Below are positions 35,531 to 47,533 of a DNA stretch of 64,000 nucleotides, in pieces. Both the position numbers and the translations under genes were made by a program. How positions within the stretch are numbered: position 1 is the stretch's first letter; each line of letters begins with the position of its first letter. This DNA comes from Azolla caroliniana (lineage: Eukaryota; Polypodiophyta), in assembly GCA_043228905.1 (NCBI GenBank), contig JBHGNT010000009.1, positions 3,720,001 through 3,784,000 of the forward strand, in the 5' to 3' direction. Under the pieces are notes generated by a model, which worked only from the letters and a program-made list of their open reading frames with translations, did not search any database and was not told the DNA's origin.

Positions 35531-36384
35531 TGACACACGTTGCTAATTGTGTCACAAGTGAAGTATTTTTAAAATAATAATTTAATTTTGTACTTTTTTT
35601 AATGATTTATTATTATTTGTATGTGTTTATATGTATGTAAGTACGTTTATTTGTTTGTGTGATGGCATGGATATATCTATATTGGTGTATGTATATGAGT
35701 GCCAAGAAAAATAACTTTGATTGATTTCATTCTTGACAATGCCTCCATTCCTGATTCACAAGAGTGCCAAATATACATTGTGTTAGAATCTCAATTTGTG
35801 TTATGATCTTTATGCACTACTTAAGTCTTATACATTTGGTCCATTGGAATCTATAGCTTTAATGGATTCAAATTGATAAGTAATGCTAAAAATCTCATCC
35901 TTGGGTTATGATGAACGTATTGTAAGCATTGTACTCATTTCCAGATCCATCCCATGCATAAACCAAAACGTCTCCACTCATGAATATTCTATCACAAATG
36001 TTGTCACCATTACAACAACAAAATTTCCACTAACAAAGTCTTTAATAAACATAAGAATATCACAAAGATATTACACAATCTTGCCTAAATTACAAAGCTT
36101 TCTACACACACTTAAAATGATTTGAAGTAGTTCAAGACTCTAGCTTGAAGTTCAATAGAATCTCTTTCGGTCACATATACGTAGTGAACTATAGATTGGT
36201 TTTATTGAATTGGATAGTGAAAGGACACTGGCACCCATTTGCGTTGTTGAGTCCTGGAATGAGAAGACACTCTTAACCAAATTATGAAAAGATCAAAACA
36301 CACTTGGTGCATAATGCACCCATTGTTAATACACATAAGAAGACAAATGTAATGGCACCCAATCCGAGTGGTGGTGCAAGTTGA

Positions 36385-37560
36385 TAACATCTAGAAGACA
36401 GACCCGAATGTTGCTAAGGTGGAACCCCATTGGAAGTTATGGGTATACGGTTGTCGTCCCCTTGTCGAACTAGAATGGGACCCAGGGGAATTTAGGTGGA
36501 AACATGATGACAAATTCCGACATTTCTTCGAGTACAACACTAAATTGGGCCGGACTTTACAACTGCAGCTAGACGGCCCCTTACGCAATGGCTGGCGAAC
36601 ATTGGGCATCCCTGATGAGGTGCTCATTACCTTTTGGAAGGGTCTCTAGCATCTCCACATGCCTGAAAAGATCAAGCTCTTTTGGTGGCAAATCGGTCAT
36701 AATGTGGTTCTCGTTGGCGAATGGCTAGGTAAACGTGGCGGCCCGTTAGGTTGCCCACTTTGCTCTTCACCTATTGAGATTCTGAGACATTGTTTGTGGG
36801 ATTGCCCTCAAGCTCAAAAGGTATGGGATAGAGTGACTCGCCTCCTTGCGGCATGTGAAGCGGAAGGAACAACATCGTGGAGTGCTGCGGCATGGATTGA
36901 TCACTCTGTTGATAGGTGGATGGAGGCCTTCAATGCGGATAGTTGGTGCTACGTATGCACGAGAGGCAAAATCGCCAACATGAGAGGCTTTCAGTCTGCA
37001 TCCCCTAGGTTCCCGGAAATTTGGATGTTGATCGTAGGCTTCACCCCGTGGTATCTATGGAAAGTGCGTTGCCTAAAGGTCTTTCAAGATTTGGTACGAC
37101 CCCCGGAGGAAGTGATCATGGACATATGGTTTGCGTTTATCAGCTGCCTATGAGGGCAATTGGACGAGGTTTGCAGCCATTCCAACGACGTGGTCACTGC
37201 CCGTTTGTGCTTTTGGCAGAAATGGCGGAACGCGCCTATGGTGATACAAGGAGAAAGTGGCCCGAGTTGGAACTACCAGCCCCCACGCTGGCTGTTTCCG
37301 ACTCACTTGCCTCCCTCCCTTCGTTGTAGGCCCCAAGACTTGGCTCGTACTAGCCAACATTGAAGGGCACCGTTTTTAGCGATAGGTATCTACTTTCATT
37401 AAGTAGTTAGTTCGAAAGGCTATGTAAGTAGTTTCATTTTCTTGAACTTGATCGGAGGGAGATTCCCCGATTTGTGTATAAGCCTCCTTGTACAGTCTCT
37501 TTGTAATAATCCGTCCTGATTAATGGGAAAGTAGCTTCATTTTGGAAAATAAATAAATAT
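36385..37560 (+). pseudogene. LINE C-terminal fragment with zinc-binding RT-associated domain and tail
   Basis: Reads HWKLWVYGCRPLVELEWDPG, parallel to NLWVVGKKPLCELECDPG of the LINE at 52700, then a TAG at 36648 and KIKLFWWQIGHNVVLVGEWL, CPLCSSPIEILRHCLWDCPQ, which is the zf-RVT signature (CxxC...H...C). The end of the frame gives FTPWYLWKVRCLKVFQDL. Noncoding 3' sequence runs to an A-rich end near 37545-37570. 5'-truncated copy of another LINE subfamily. Confidence 0.85.
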
Positions 37561-38639
37561 AGAAAACAAAAACAACATGCAAATATAATATAGTGTCCAG
37601 ATCTACAACGCATTTAAAAGACAATAACAAACACATCTATTATATATTCTAAATTCTAATATTCACATGTTTAACATCTCTTTCTACATAAAATGCAGAT
37701 GACTTTATGTGCACACCTATGTCGTAAAGATTTTTATTCTTACTTAGACATTCAAGTTTTTTAGAAGTAGTTCTAGTTTTAGACGTCTCCACAAACCAAA
37801 AATAGTTTGAAGGGATGAGGAAATATTTCATAATTAACATTTGAGGACTTGAAGCCAACCTCATTTTTGTAATCTCCTTAGTTTAGGCATTCTCTAGTAT
37901 ATGGATGGCCTAAAACATAGAAAACAATAAAATCTCTAATGTCTTATCAATTTCACATAGATCTAACATATGTTTCATAGAACAAATCTAGAAACAAACC
38001 TCTACAGGCAGAAGTGGTCTTGAGAATCTAGGATTGTCAACAACAACATGAACACTTCTATCTATGAAGCTTGAATAATAATACATCAATGTGCATCTCT
38101 ATAGTATCAACATCTGCCTCTCCAAAATTTGGTGTTCCAAACCTCTTATTGACAATTTTAAATTTGATATCTAGGTATGTCACATCATATTCTTTCTGCA
38201 AAGAAAAACCACAGTTTCTTATCATCTTCTCAAACTGAAATTCAAGTATTTACAAAGATTACTTCTATCACACCACACTATTGCATTTGGTTAATGCTAC
38301 AGTTCTTGAATGACATTGGTATGATGGGTAAGGTTGTGCCCATCCTTGTTATGCTTCAAGTACAATACATGGCCAAGGTCATGTTTTCAACTCGTTTTCA
38401 GTTAAAGAGAGAGATGGTATGCTTCTTCTACTAAATCCTCTTCTTTGTTTGTTTCTTCTACATCTTCTTCTTTGTAATTTCTCTTTCTCTCTCTCATCAA
38501 GATTCTAACGTTTAAGATCAACCTTTTGCCAATCTAGAAGATGATATTGCTTATTACAAATACAAAGGGGAAGTTATTGTCTTTGGTGACATGAATGGCG
38601 ATACAAAAAGTTTCCAACTTGATGCACAATAATCTTTAA
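37561..38639. other. Intergenic, nothing recognised
   Basis: AT-rich, no gene-like frames, no repeat matches seen. Confidence 0.55.
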
Positions 38640-39075
38640 TGCCACATGATCTAGGCTCCACCCCCTCCAAGGGGTTGAGCGTGAGGGGGAGAGAGGGAGA
38701 GAGATGCGTGTGTGTGAGAGAGAGAGATTAGAGAGAGGAAGCTTATTCTTATTATCATTCTTGCCCCATGTGGGGTTATATAGTACAAGAGGATCATACA
38801 TCAACGTGATACACAGGGGTGCATACCCCTATATCCATTCACACACCCAACTCACTCACACTCTTTCATAACTACACGCATGCACACACATGTGCATGTG
38901 TTTATACTCATACAAACATTGTTACTCACTCTTGTGCACATTACACATACACTTACAACAATACGTTTCACACAAAGACTCTCACTCATCCATCTTTGTA
39001 CCTCTTGTATGGATACCACATATGGCATGCCCGTGGGACAATGTATTGCACGACTGAACCCACATGCCTACATAA
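38640..39075. repeat. LTR-like remnant sharing a conserved block with the island at 60.97 kb
   Basis: Contains GA/GT microsatellites, a TATA-like TTATATAG and, at about 39021-39040, TGGCATGCCCGTGGGACA. That block is nearly the same as TGGCACGCCCGTGGGACA at 60972-60989, directly after a better-defined LTR. Similarity elsewhere is weak, so an old LTR of the same broad group is only a suggestion. Confidence 0.35.
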
Positions 39076-39855
39076 AAAACATCAACACTAGTCCTTGGAC
39101 TGGAACTCCATCGGTCTTCTCTTCATCGACTCCCTTGATTGGAACTCACTTGACATGAACCTCTCGTTTTGTCGGCACATTAACTTCGGCATTATCATTC
39201 GGGTCTTGAAATAACGTTGTATGTATGTGTGTGTTCTTGCTCCTTTTATTTCATGTGAGTTGACTTGAATTTTTGAAATTCTATCGATGCTCTCATGTTT
39301 GTGAAATTTCCCCTCTCTTTTTCTCTTTTCTTTTTCTTGTCATTGTCTTTTGATTTGATTATTTTTTGCTAATCAAACTTCCCCTTTCTTTTACATCAGT
39401 GTCTTAACCTTGCTGCATTAGTGCTTGTCTATCTATCTTCCTCTTGCCTATGCGTCTCTCTGTCTCCTCTTGCGATTTCTTCTTCTTTGATTTCTTCTGC
39501 AATCCTTCTGATCTCCTCGTTTGTTCGTCCCTTTCATCTTCTCTTTCTCTTTCTCCGTCTCCTTCATTTTCTTCAGTCATCGATGGAAATCTTGATATGT
39601 ACGTAAACATTGGCAACACGAAAGCAACCATTTTACTAGATCATGTCTTCGTAATTCCAGTTACATCTCGTTGCTGAAGTCCTATTGGTATTGGAGCCAT
39701 TTGGATAGGGGAATGCTTTTTGTAGGGCCAACTTTATACAGTGCTTTTAACAATTCGAGCTCAATCCTCTTACCAATTACACATTGGCCTTGGGACTCTG
39801 GAGCCCTTATATGATATATTGAAATTCTTTCTAAAAATCTTCCAATCTCTATCCG

Positions 39856-40413
39856 TCATGTCCTCGAGCTTTTTGTCAGACCAATGACTCGCATTTCAAA
39901 AGTGTTGTATACATTAACAAAAACATCCTTTTGTTTTTGGGCCTCTACTTCCGCTGATTTCTCCTCTACTCCATCCCTTTCCCATATCTGAGCTCTCAAA
40001 TCCTTCTCGTTCTTTGCAGCCAACTTCTTATGAGGAGGGATAACACTGTCTGAACCATTTGGTTCACATGTATTAGCACCATGTCCATTGATCTTTGCAG
40101 ATGATGTTGCTTGTGAGGCAAAGCTTCGATGTGAAGTCACTGTAGATGAGACGTGGCTTGAGACAATATCCAACATATCTCGTTGAATAGTTGTATGAGT
40201 ATACATCCCTATACCTCTCGTAGGGATAACACCACATATCTTAAGGACGCAAGAGGATATACAAATGTATTGTCGTTGTTCTAGTGATGATAAAGATTTG
40301 GACCAATTTGGGAAGTTACTCCTACAAATGTGCAATAGTACCAGATTGCTTATTGCAAATGGTGTATCCTTATAGCCCAACATTGATGGTTTTACCTTTA
40401 GAAAACGTGACAA
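39856..40413 (-). other. Unrecognised 185-codon open frame
   Basis: Longest anonymous open frame of the central region. It has a Ser/Thr-rich middle and a charged segment (KKLAAKNEKDLRAQIWERD), with no motif I recognise. It lies between two CACTA-like termini, so it might be an exon of a decayed transposon protein, but it may equally be chance. Confidence 0.2.
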
Positions 40414-40530
40414 TGGAATAGTGTGATTGATTATGTGCTACTTTTCGAAGGTATTTTGGATCATTACATAAATTCTCACTTGGTGAATGGACATCAGAAT
40501 CCGAACATAGGACTTTATGTATTGACCTCA

Positions 40531-40745
40531 AATGTATGCATATGTTTGATTATGAGAAGGCCATTGAAGATAATAAACAACTGCACTTGAGCATGAACCT
40601 TAAGCGAGTGGCCATGCATTCCAAGATGGTTGAGGATATATCACAAATGTATGCATATGTTTGATTGTGAGAAGGCCATTGAAGATAATAAACAACCGCA
40701 CTTGAGCACGCACCTTAAGTGAATGCCCATGCATTCCAAGGAGGA
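40531..40745. repeat. ~115-bp tandem duplication
   Basis: The segment from AATGTATGCATATGTTTGAT at 40531 recurs from 40646 with about 6 differences over the compared 100 bp. Confidence 0.85.
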
Positions 40746-41389
40746 GTGTCCAAAAACATTTTCTTCCAAAGTTTCTATAAGTTACGAAACAAATGCAATA
40801 CACCCTCCTCCTTGAGATGTGATCACTTCCCATTGAGATCATGGCCATGGAAAGGGTAGTTGAATAAATGCTTAAGGTTCAAAAAAGTTCCTCACATTGA
40901 ATTCCTAGAATTGCAAGCAAAAAGATCCAAAAGATGCGTAAAAGCAAAATTTTGTGTTCCGGTTGGATGCAAGACATGGGAAAATGGTTTGGTAGATGGG
41001 ATGCAACACACTTGCTTCATGATGCATCACTACATTCCTCTGTAAATGAGGCATTTTTGCAATGCCAATGTATGATGGCATGGGACAAATGTGGAGGCTC
41101 ACGCTTCACACATTATACTACACATGTTGCACCTAATTATAAAACCATATTCTTTGTAGAACAAGTAAACCGTACACATTGATACATATTAGAGCCCATC
41201 CCATTATTTGCCATTTCAAGCCATTGCTTCCATGCGACTTAGGTCACATGCATTGCGATTTAAGACGGAGCGTTTGGGCATAAGTGATGAGAGTGGTAAG
41301 CTATGCACACTTTGCCCTAAACAAGTTCGAGAGTTTGATATTGCACTTCTTCGACCATGCTTTCCACACATCTTCGACCAAGCCCAATC

Positions 41390-41552
41390 CTTGCACAAAT
41401 TTCTCCCACAACCACAATGTGCACTCTCAATCGCAACATTCTTTGATAAAGTTCTTGAATATCGAGAGTCGCTACTCACTTTCACATGTATAACGTGAAA
41501 TGTACTATTTTTTGTCTCATACATCATATTTGACCTCTGAAGACGATAATAG
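41390..41552 (+). repeat. Single-arm copy of the foldback repeat family
   Basis: Shares CCTTGCACRAATTTCTC, TTCTTGAA, CTCACATG and ACGTGAAATGTA...GACCTCTGAAGACGATAA with the foldback at 60250-60533, in the same order. Ends beside a short CT microsatellite (41558). Confidence 0.7.
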
Positions 41553-41675
41553 AACCTCTCTCTCTCTCTCCTCGTCTTTTTATAGAAAAAAGAGTTGCAT
41601 AGAGAGGAGATTTTAACCTCGTTGTTTAGGGGTGTGTTTTGATTACAAAATGTCACTAGGTTTGATCAGGTGTCA

Positions 41676-41772
41676 TTAAGCGATGCAAGCAGTGACACCC
41701 ACGTTAAGCATTGCTTCGCGCCATGTCTTAGAGAAGTGGGGTGTCACTAACACCCCATTTTGTTGTAGTTCT
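41676..41772 (-). mobile_element. CACTA-like terminus, opposite orientation (candidate)
   Basis: Read on the minus strand it starts ACTACAACAAAATGGGGTG with repeated TAGTGACACC words, like a CACTA end with the first bases altered. It differs from 35434-35530, so the two need not belong to one element. Confidence 0.35.
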
Positions 41773-42257
41773 ACTTCACCAAATTGTGGATTGCTTTCAA
41801 GGTGACTAATTGTTAAGAGTCTATACTAATCAATAGACCAAAATAAAGTAAAATAAGGTAAATATATTGGATAGAAGAACCCGTTCTACCTGACCACCCT
41901 CGAGCTGTGATCAAGACATAGCCAACCTATCACCAATATCCCATATTGCCAGATATTAGGATGACTAATACCTTGGAAGAGATTAACACAATCGTCGTGA
42001 TGAAAGCCTAGCCCACACCACCAACGTCTAAGACAACAACCTTCTGATGTAATGTGCTTATGAGGGTAGCTAAGCCTCATATTTATACCTCTTCCTAGGC
42101 CCCTTGAATAATGTGCCTTTCTAAAAGACTCTCCATTCATTCGTTTTCCAAATTATGATAATGCATGCACCTATCATTCCTTCTATCCAATCACATTAGT
42201 TCCTTTTTAACATGATTAGTGAACATACCTTATGTAAATATTAGTTACCTACCCTCA

Positions 42258-43556
42258 CTTATGAGAATCAAGATCTTGAATAGGTTTATCCATCCATTTG
42301 ATCTTGAATAGCCGAATCTCTTTAGAACGTAAAAGTTTAGTACGAGAATCAAGAATTCATTAAGGAACATGAGGTTTGTAAGAAAAATCCTCGAATGTTA
42401 CAAGATCTTGGTCTGCGATGGTGTTATCACTAGAGCCTAAAATGGTTTTAGACGACCGACGTGGAAAATAGGATGAATACCAACATTACGGGGTAAGGCA
42501 AGGTGATAAGTAGATGATCCAACTCGCTTAAGGATTTCAAATGGGCTAGGGCTAACTTAGTGCACTTGCCTGTAGACAATGACGTAGAGTCAGTAGGGAC
42601 ACACAAAAAACTTTTTGACCAATATTAAATGCACGATGATGTCTATCCTGATTAGCATAAAATCGGATACGATCTTGAGCTGTTTGAACATTTTCTTTGG
42701 CAATATGCAACATTTGGTTCATGTCTCGCAAAAAATTGTGCATATTGTCTAATGCATCACGATGAATTGTGACATTTACTAGGGCACGTGGATAAAAACC
42801 ATGCATCAACATAAAAGGACATATTTGTGCATATTGTCTAATGCATCACGATGAATCGTGACATTTACTAGGGCACGTGGATAAAAACCATGCATCAACA
42901 TAAAAGGACATATCTAGTGGATGTATGTTTTGAGCTATTATAGCCAAATGCTAAGATAGGAAGGTATTGCTCCCATTTAGAATCGGTTTTTGCTACATAA
43001 GCTCGAAGCATGTCCTCAATAATTTGATTAACTCCTTCGGTTTGTCCATAAGACTAAGGATGATCTATGGAACTCATGCTCAACGTAGTTTCTAGCTTCT
43101 TAAAGACATGAGTCCAAAAGTCACTAGTAAACTTGAAATCTCGATCACTAACAATATCCATTGGTAATCCATAAAAACGAAATAACTCATCAACAAATTG
43201 ATAAGCCAATTGTCAAGCGGTTGCCGTGATTTTGGTAGGAATAAATCTAGCCAATTTTGTTAGTTTGTCAACGACAACCCAAATGGCATCATGACCCCTT
43301 TGCGTACGAGGTAAACTAACAATAAAATCCATCGAGATACTTTCCCATTTGTTGTTGGGAATATCTAAGGACGCAAAATACCAACAACTTTAAGTCGTTC
43401 CGACTTATTGATTTGACATTGTAAGCATTGAGTCACGTATTTATGCACATTAGAGTGCATCTTAGACCAGGAAAAAGTACTTGAGATGAGAACGAGTGTG
43501 CGTTGTATTCCAGGATGACCAACAGATGGCGTATCATGAAATTCATGAAGAATTTA
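42258..43556 (-). pseudogene. Gypsy-3 integrase and chromodomain-type tail
   Basis: The minus-strand reading corresponds to gypsy-2 49080-50230: the integrase core, then LMHGFYPRALVNVTIHRDAL, and the tail with FKIKWMDKPIQD-like remnants. Several stops and frameshifts. An 89-bp tandem duplication lies at 42736-42913. Confidence 0.85.
42736..42913. repeat. 89-bp tandem duplication inside gypsy-3 integrase
   Basis: TTGTGCATATTGTCTAATGC starts at 42736 and again at 42825, with one difference seen in the 89-bp unit. 89 is not a multiple of three, so it also breaks the frame. Confidence 0.85.
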
Positions 43557-43943
43557 CGTCTTAGACACTAGTGGTGTAGGCTAAGCTTTCTTCATGACAA
43601 TCATGTTAATCTCTTCCAAGGTATTAGTCATCCTAATATCCAACGATATGGGACGTCGGTGGTATGTTGGCTTTGTCTTGATAATAGCTCGGGGGTGGTC
43701 GGTTGGAACATGTTCTTCTATCCAATATATTTATCTTATTTTACTTTATTTTGGTCTATTGATTAATATAGACTCTTAACACTAATATTGCCTAATCAAG
43801 GACAACCTAGTTGGTCCTCTCCATCTCACGGTTCTTGTACCTATTCAATGGCAATCAACTCATCTCTTACTTGTGTGAAATGATTTAGAATTTTGTGCGG
43901 TAGATTTTTGTCATTGAACATCAACTAGAATGTTGCTACATGT

Positions 43944-43948
43944 GTTAT
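43944..43948. repeat. Target-site duplication (left) of gypsy-2
   Basis: GTTAT, repeated at 50800-50804 directly after the 3' LTR. Confidence 0.75.
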
Positions 43949-44422
43949 TGTTAAGTACACATAACGTTGGTGAGGGTAGGTTAGTGATATTTACATTAGT
44001 GAAGGGTATGTTCACTAATGTTAAAAAGGGGGTAATGTGATTGGATAGAAGGAATGATAGGTGCATGCACGATCATGATTTGGGCAACCAATGAATGGGG
44101 ACCCTTTTAGAAAGGCACATCTATTCAAGGGGCCTAGGAAAAGGTATAAATATGAGGCTTAGCTACCCTCATAAGCAGATTATGTCGGAAGGCTACTATC
44201 TTAGACACCGGTGGTGTGGGCTAGGCTTTCGTCTCAATGATTGTGTTTATCTCTTCCAAGGTATTAGCCATCCTAATATCCGGCGGTATGGGACGTCAGT
44301 GGTAGGTTGGCTATGTTTAGATTATACCTCGTGGGTGGTCGAGTGGAACGGGTTCTTCTATCCAATCTATTTTCCTTCTTTTACTTTACTTTGGTCTATT
44401 GATTAGTAATAGACTCTTAACA
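43949..44422 (+). repeat. 5' LTR of gypsy-2 (474 bp)
   Basis: Begins TGTTAAGTAC and ends GACTCTTAACA, a TGTTA/TAACA pair. TATA-like GGTATAAATATG at about 44140. Closely matches 50335-50799. Confidence 0.9.
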
Positions 44423-44423
44423 G

Positions 44424-44435
44424 TGGTATCAGAGC
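44424..44435 (+). promoter_or_regulatory. Primer binding site of gypsy-2 (initiator tRNA-Met)
   Basis: TGGTATCAGAGC, one base after the LTR end. Confidence 0.9.
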
Positions 44436-46034
44436 ATTTACTAACAATTTTTTTTTGTTGTTTTGATGTTTTTTGCGTGTGAGTGATGGGAATCTAACAA
44501 GGCTCTTCATGCTCTTCACAGGATCAAAACAACATTCTTAACCCGATATTCTTCTTTCTCGATCTCTCTCTCTCCTTTTCTATCATGTGTTCTTCTTGGT
44601 CGAATCAAATTTATGTTACATTTTATTTTCTTTCTTTCTACTTTCTACCATGCTACGATTTTAATTATTATTGTGCATCGGGCCGTGCATGTTTGCATTA
44701 ATTGCACACACTCAACTCATGGCCCTTTTCAATATTGCGATGTATCTCCCACTCTCCCCTCTCTTGAGCCATCTCTTACAATAACAATTATTCTTGTGCA
44801 TTGGGTCGAGCGTGCTTGCCTAATCGCACATGCTCACGTCATGGCCCTTTTGCATATGATGTTGCGTATGCCACTCTTCCCTTTATTGAGCCATCGCTTG
44901 GCTGATTCTATGGGATGTTGTGGCCTTGACGAGGTGTATGTCGCCTACGTATGCCACTGTACTCTCTATTGAGCCATCACTTGACCGATTCTATGGGATG
45001 TGGTGGTCTTGAGGAGGTGCATGTCAACTACCCTAGGGTTTCTTACCTTATGTCATGCTTAATGTTCATACACCTAATTGATTATTATTCTACCTATTTT
45101 TTAATTACACAAGTTATCTTCTCCCTTTCATAAGATTTTCTTATGATTTTCATCTACCCACCCACACTTCACTATTTTTTTTAACCTTAATTTTTATGTT
45201 CATCTACACTATTTACGTGTGTAATGATTTTGTGTAGTCTATTTTTTTTGTATTAACTGGGCCTCATGCCACTTTTTAAATATTTTTTCCAAAGTGTCCT
45301 CTAGGTTTAACTCATGTAATTGAGCCTTAGAACTCAATTAAAAACACATGAGTTCCCCTATTGATGTTTTACTCATAAATTTGAGTACTACATCTTTGCA
45401 CACAACACCACCACCAATTGTATCAATCTGTGGCTTATGTCACAATTGTGCAAATTACAACCACCATATTGGGATGTATATGTGCATACCTCGCACCATC
45501 CATTTATTTGTGACATTTTTTTTTGTAGGTAGCACATGGGTTTTTTTGAACCTTGTTTTCGTCACTTCTTGACTCTTATAGATAATGACTTCTTTTTCTC
45601 TTTTTTTCATAACATTTGCCTGCTACTCGCAAGATTAGAATATTACTTGTGAGTGCATTTGTTTTTTCACGTAATACACTTTCTCGACCATATCAATATA
45701 TGTTGGGTTGACATTCTAATATAAGGCTAACTAGGAAACTAAATTGATGTTAGAACCATGGTTGAGCCTCGAGGAGTTGCCATGATGATTCAAGATAGAG
45801 ATCCGAGAAAGACATCTTAGCTATGTTTTCCCCCATGGTTTTTAAAACACCATAGTGTTACCATAGTTATCGGATCTGGAATCACATCTCATATAGAATC
45901 ACATCTCATATGTCTAGAGGGGTAAAGATGTAATATGCTTTCTCGGTAAAGTTCTTACAATCAAAATTTCAAGCATTCATTTTGCTTGTGTATTTTCTAA
46001 ACCTCCTTATTTATATTGCATACCCATAGCTTGC
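44436..46034 (+). other. Gypsy-2 5' leader
   Basis: 1.6 kb without a supported coding frame. It contains a loose duplication around 44670-45030 (GAGCCATC...TTCTATGGGATG words twice). Confidence 0.6.
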
Positions 46035-46890
46035 ATCATGGAACAAGGCTGTTGGAGTGATCTATCCGACTGAGACCTCTCAACTCCAATCCGCATCTCA
46101 CACACAAGCTGAGATCACTATTGAGCAATTTCTCATTACTACCTTGAATCAATTGGCCGAAATGAGGCAAGCCAATATGGCATTGGAAAAGAAATTCCAA
46201 GAAAGAAGGTGAACCTTCTTTTGTAGTAATTCCATTCAAGGGAGATAAGAAAGAAAGAAAGAATTGAGGAGGCTATTAGCACTTGGCTTGGTCGTTGGGA
46301 GTCTCACTTTGAGCTCCACCCCAAGCCCGATACTGTAAAAATTGGTTATGTCGGTCGTGAGTTAGGTGGCCAAGCTGTTGCTTGGTGGCGTGGCCTAAGG
46401 ACCGCAAAGAACTTACCCACAACTTGGGAAGGTTTCGTTGATGTTTTTAAGAAACCGTTTTTGTAGCCACCTTCTCAAACTGAACAAGCGCAACACTTGC
46501 TCATGTTGTCGAGTAAGCCATTTACCTCTCTCGAGGATTATGTGCATCATGCTCGGACCCAGATCCAAAAATCGGTACTTACGGGTGAGAAATGGTTTGT
46601 TGCTTGCTTTTTGAATGGTATTCCCAATGGGGATTACCATTGGATTGTCCATGACAAGGACTCCCAACTTTCGAGGAAGCCGTCAACATTGTACTTCAGT
46701 ACCATAAGACTTCCAAGAAAGACCACAATAAACTTGAGTTTGCCAAAACTCTGAATGTCAAGTTCATTGGGAAACATAAGCAATCCACTGATACTCTTGA
46801 CCGCGACTCCAAGAAACTGAACCTCTTTTGTGCATATTGCAAGAAGCGGGGCCACACAAAGGATACCTGTCATCGTCTTGAGCGGAAGTC
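46035..46890 (+). pseudogene. Gypsy-2 gag
   Basis: Reads TLNQLAEMRQANMALEKKFQ, HLAWSLGVSL-frame shifts, KIGYVGRELGGQAVAWWRGL, FTSLEDYVHHARTQIQ, FLNGIPNGDYHWIVHDKD and a zinc knuckle CAYCKKRGHTKDTC near 46835. Stops occur near 46212 and 46465, with frameshifts. Collinear with gypsy-1 gag. Confidence 0.85.
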
Positions 46891-46891
46891 A

Positions 46892-47533
46892 ATGAACACT
46901 CCTCCTCAAGACAAATCTACGAGTCACACAGGTGAGTCTTTTGATGTTGTTGAAGTTCATACCAACCACTTAAGTTCATGTGAATGCACTTTTCCTTCAC
47001 ATTTACTTGGACCTAATGATTTACTCCGAGCAGTTGGGTATATCAATGGAACAAAAGCACATTTCTTGTTTGATTCCGGTAGTTCTCATAATTTTCTTAA
47101 TGATCACTTTGTGCAGCAAATGGAACTCCACATAAATGCAAGTGATCATATCTATCAAGTTCACATGGCAAATGGAAGCGTTCAATACATCAGTGGCATT
47201 GTTTGTCAATTGTCAATTCAAATAGATACCTATTTGGAGAAGCTAGACTTTCATGTTATGAAACTACAACCCACAGATGTCATTTTAGGATACCCTTGGT
47301 TTTTTAATAAAAACCCTTCTTTGTCCATTGATTGGGTTAATCACTCGATCACATTTGAACTTAATAATTGTAAACATTTTATTCAATGTTCCAAACTTCC
47401 TTCTCGTTCACTTGTGTCTTCTAAATCATTAAGTGAGTATTCTAGTTCATTAATTTATTCGTGTGTAATTGATCCTCCGCTTCAATTTTATTATTTTAAT
47501 ATTGACGCCACACAATTACTACATTATGAATAA
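46892..47533 (+). pseudogene. Gypsy-2 protease
   Basis: 213 open codons. [11 protein letters not shown] active site near residue 56, [19 protein letters not shown] near 130-150. It closely follows the gypsy-1 protease. The frame closes at a TAA before RT, where an intact element would be expected to continue. Confidence 0.85.

Larger units (their letters stand above)
41811..43781 (-). mobile_element. Gypsy-3: short gypsy derivative with inverted LTRs, duplication CTAAT
   Basis: Left part 41811-42257 is an LTR in minus orientation (starts TGTTAAGAGTC), then minus-strand pol tail and integrase (42258-43556). The right part 43557-43781 is the 3' half of the same LTR family in plus orientation, ending GACTCTTAACA. 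CTAAT lies at 41806-41810 and 43782-43786. Both outer ends are therefore LTR 3' termini facing out, unlike the direct LTRs of a normal element. Gag, protease, RT, PBS and PPT are absent. Confidence 0.8.

Noticed and set aside
44613-44972. 119-codon frame in the gypsy-2 leader
   Set aside because: Lies between PBS and gag in a leader region with internal sequence repeats; composition and content do not suggest a protein.
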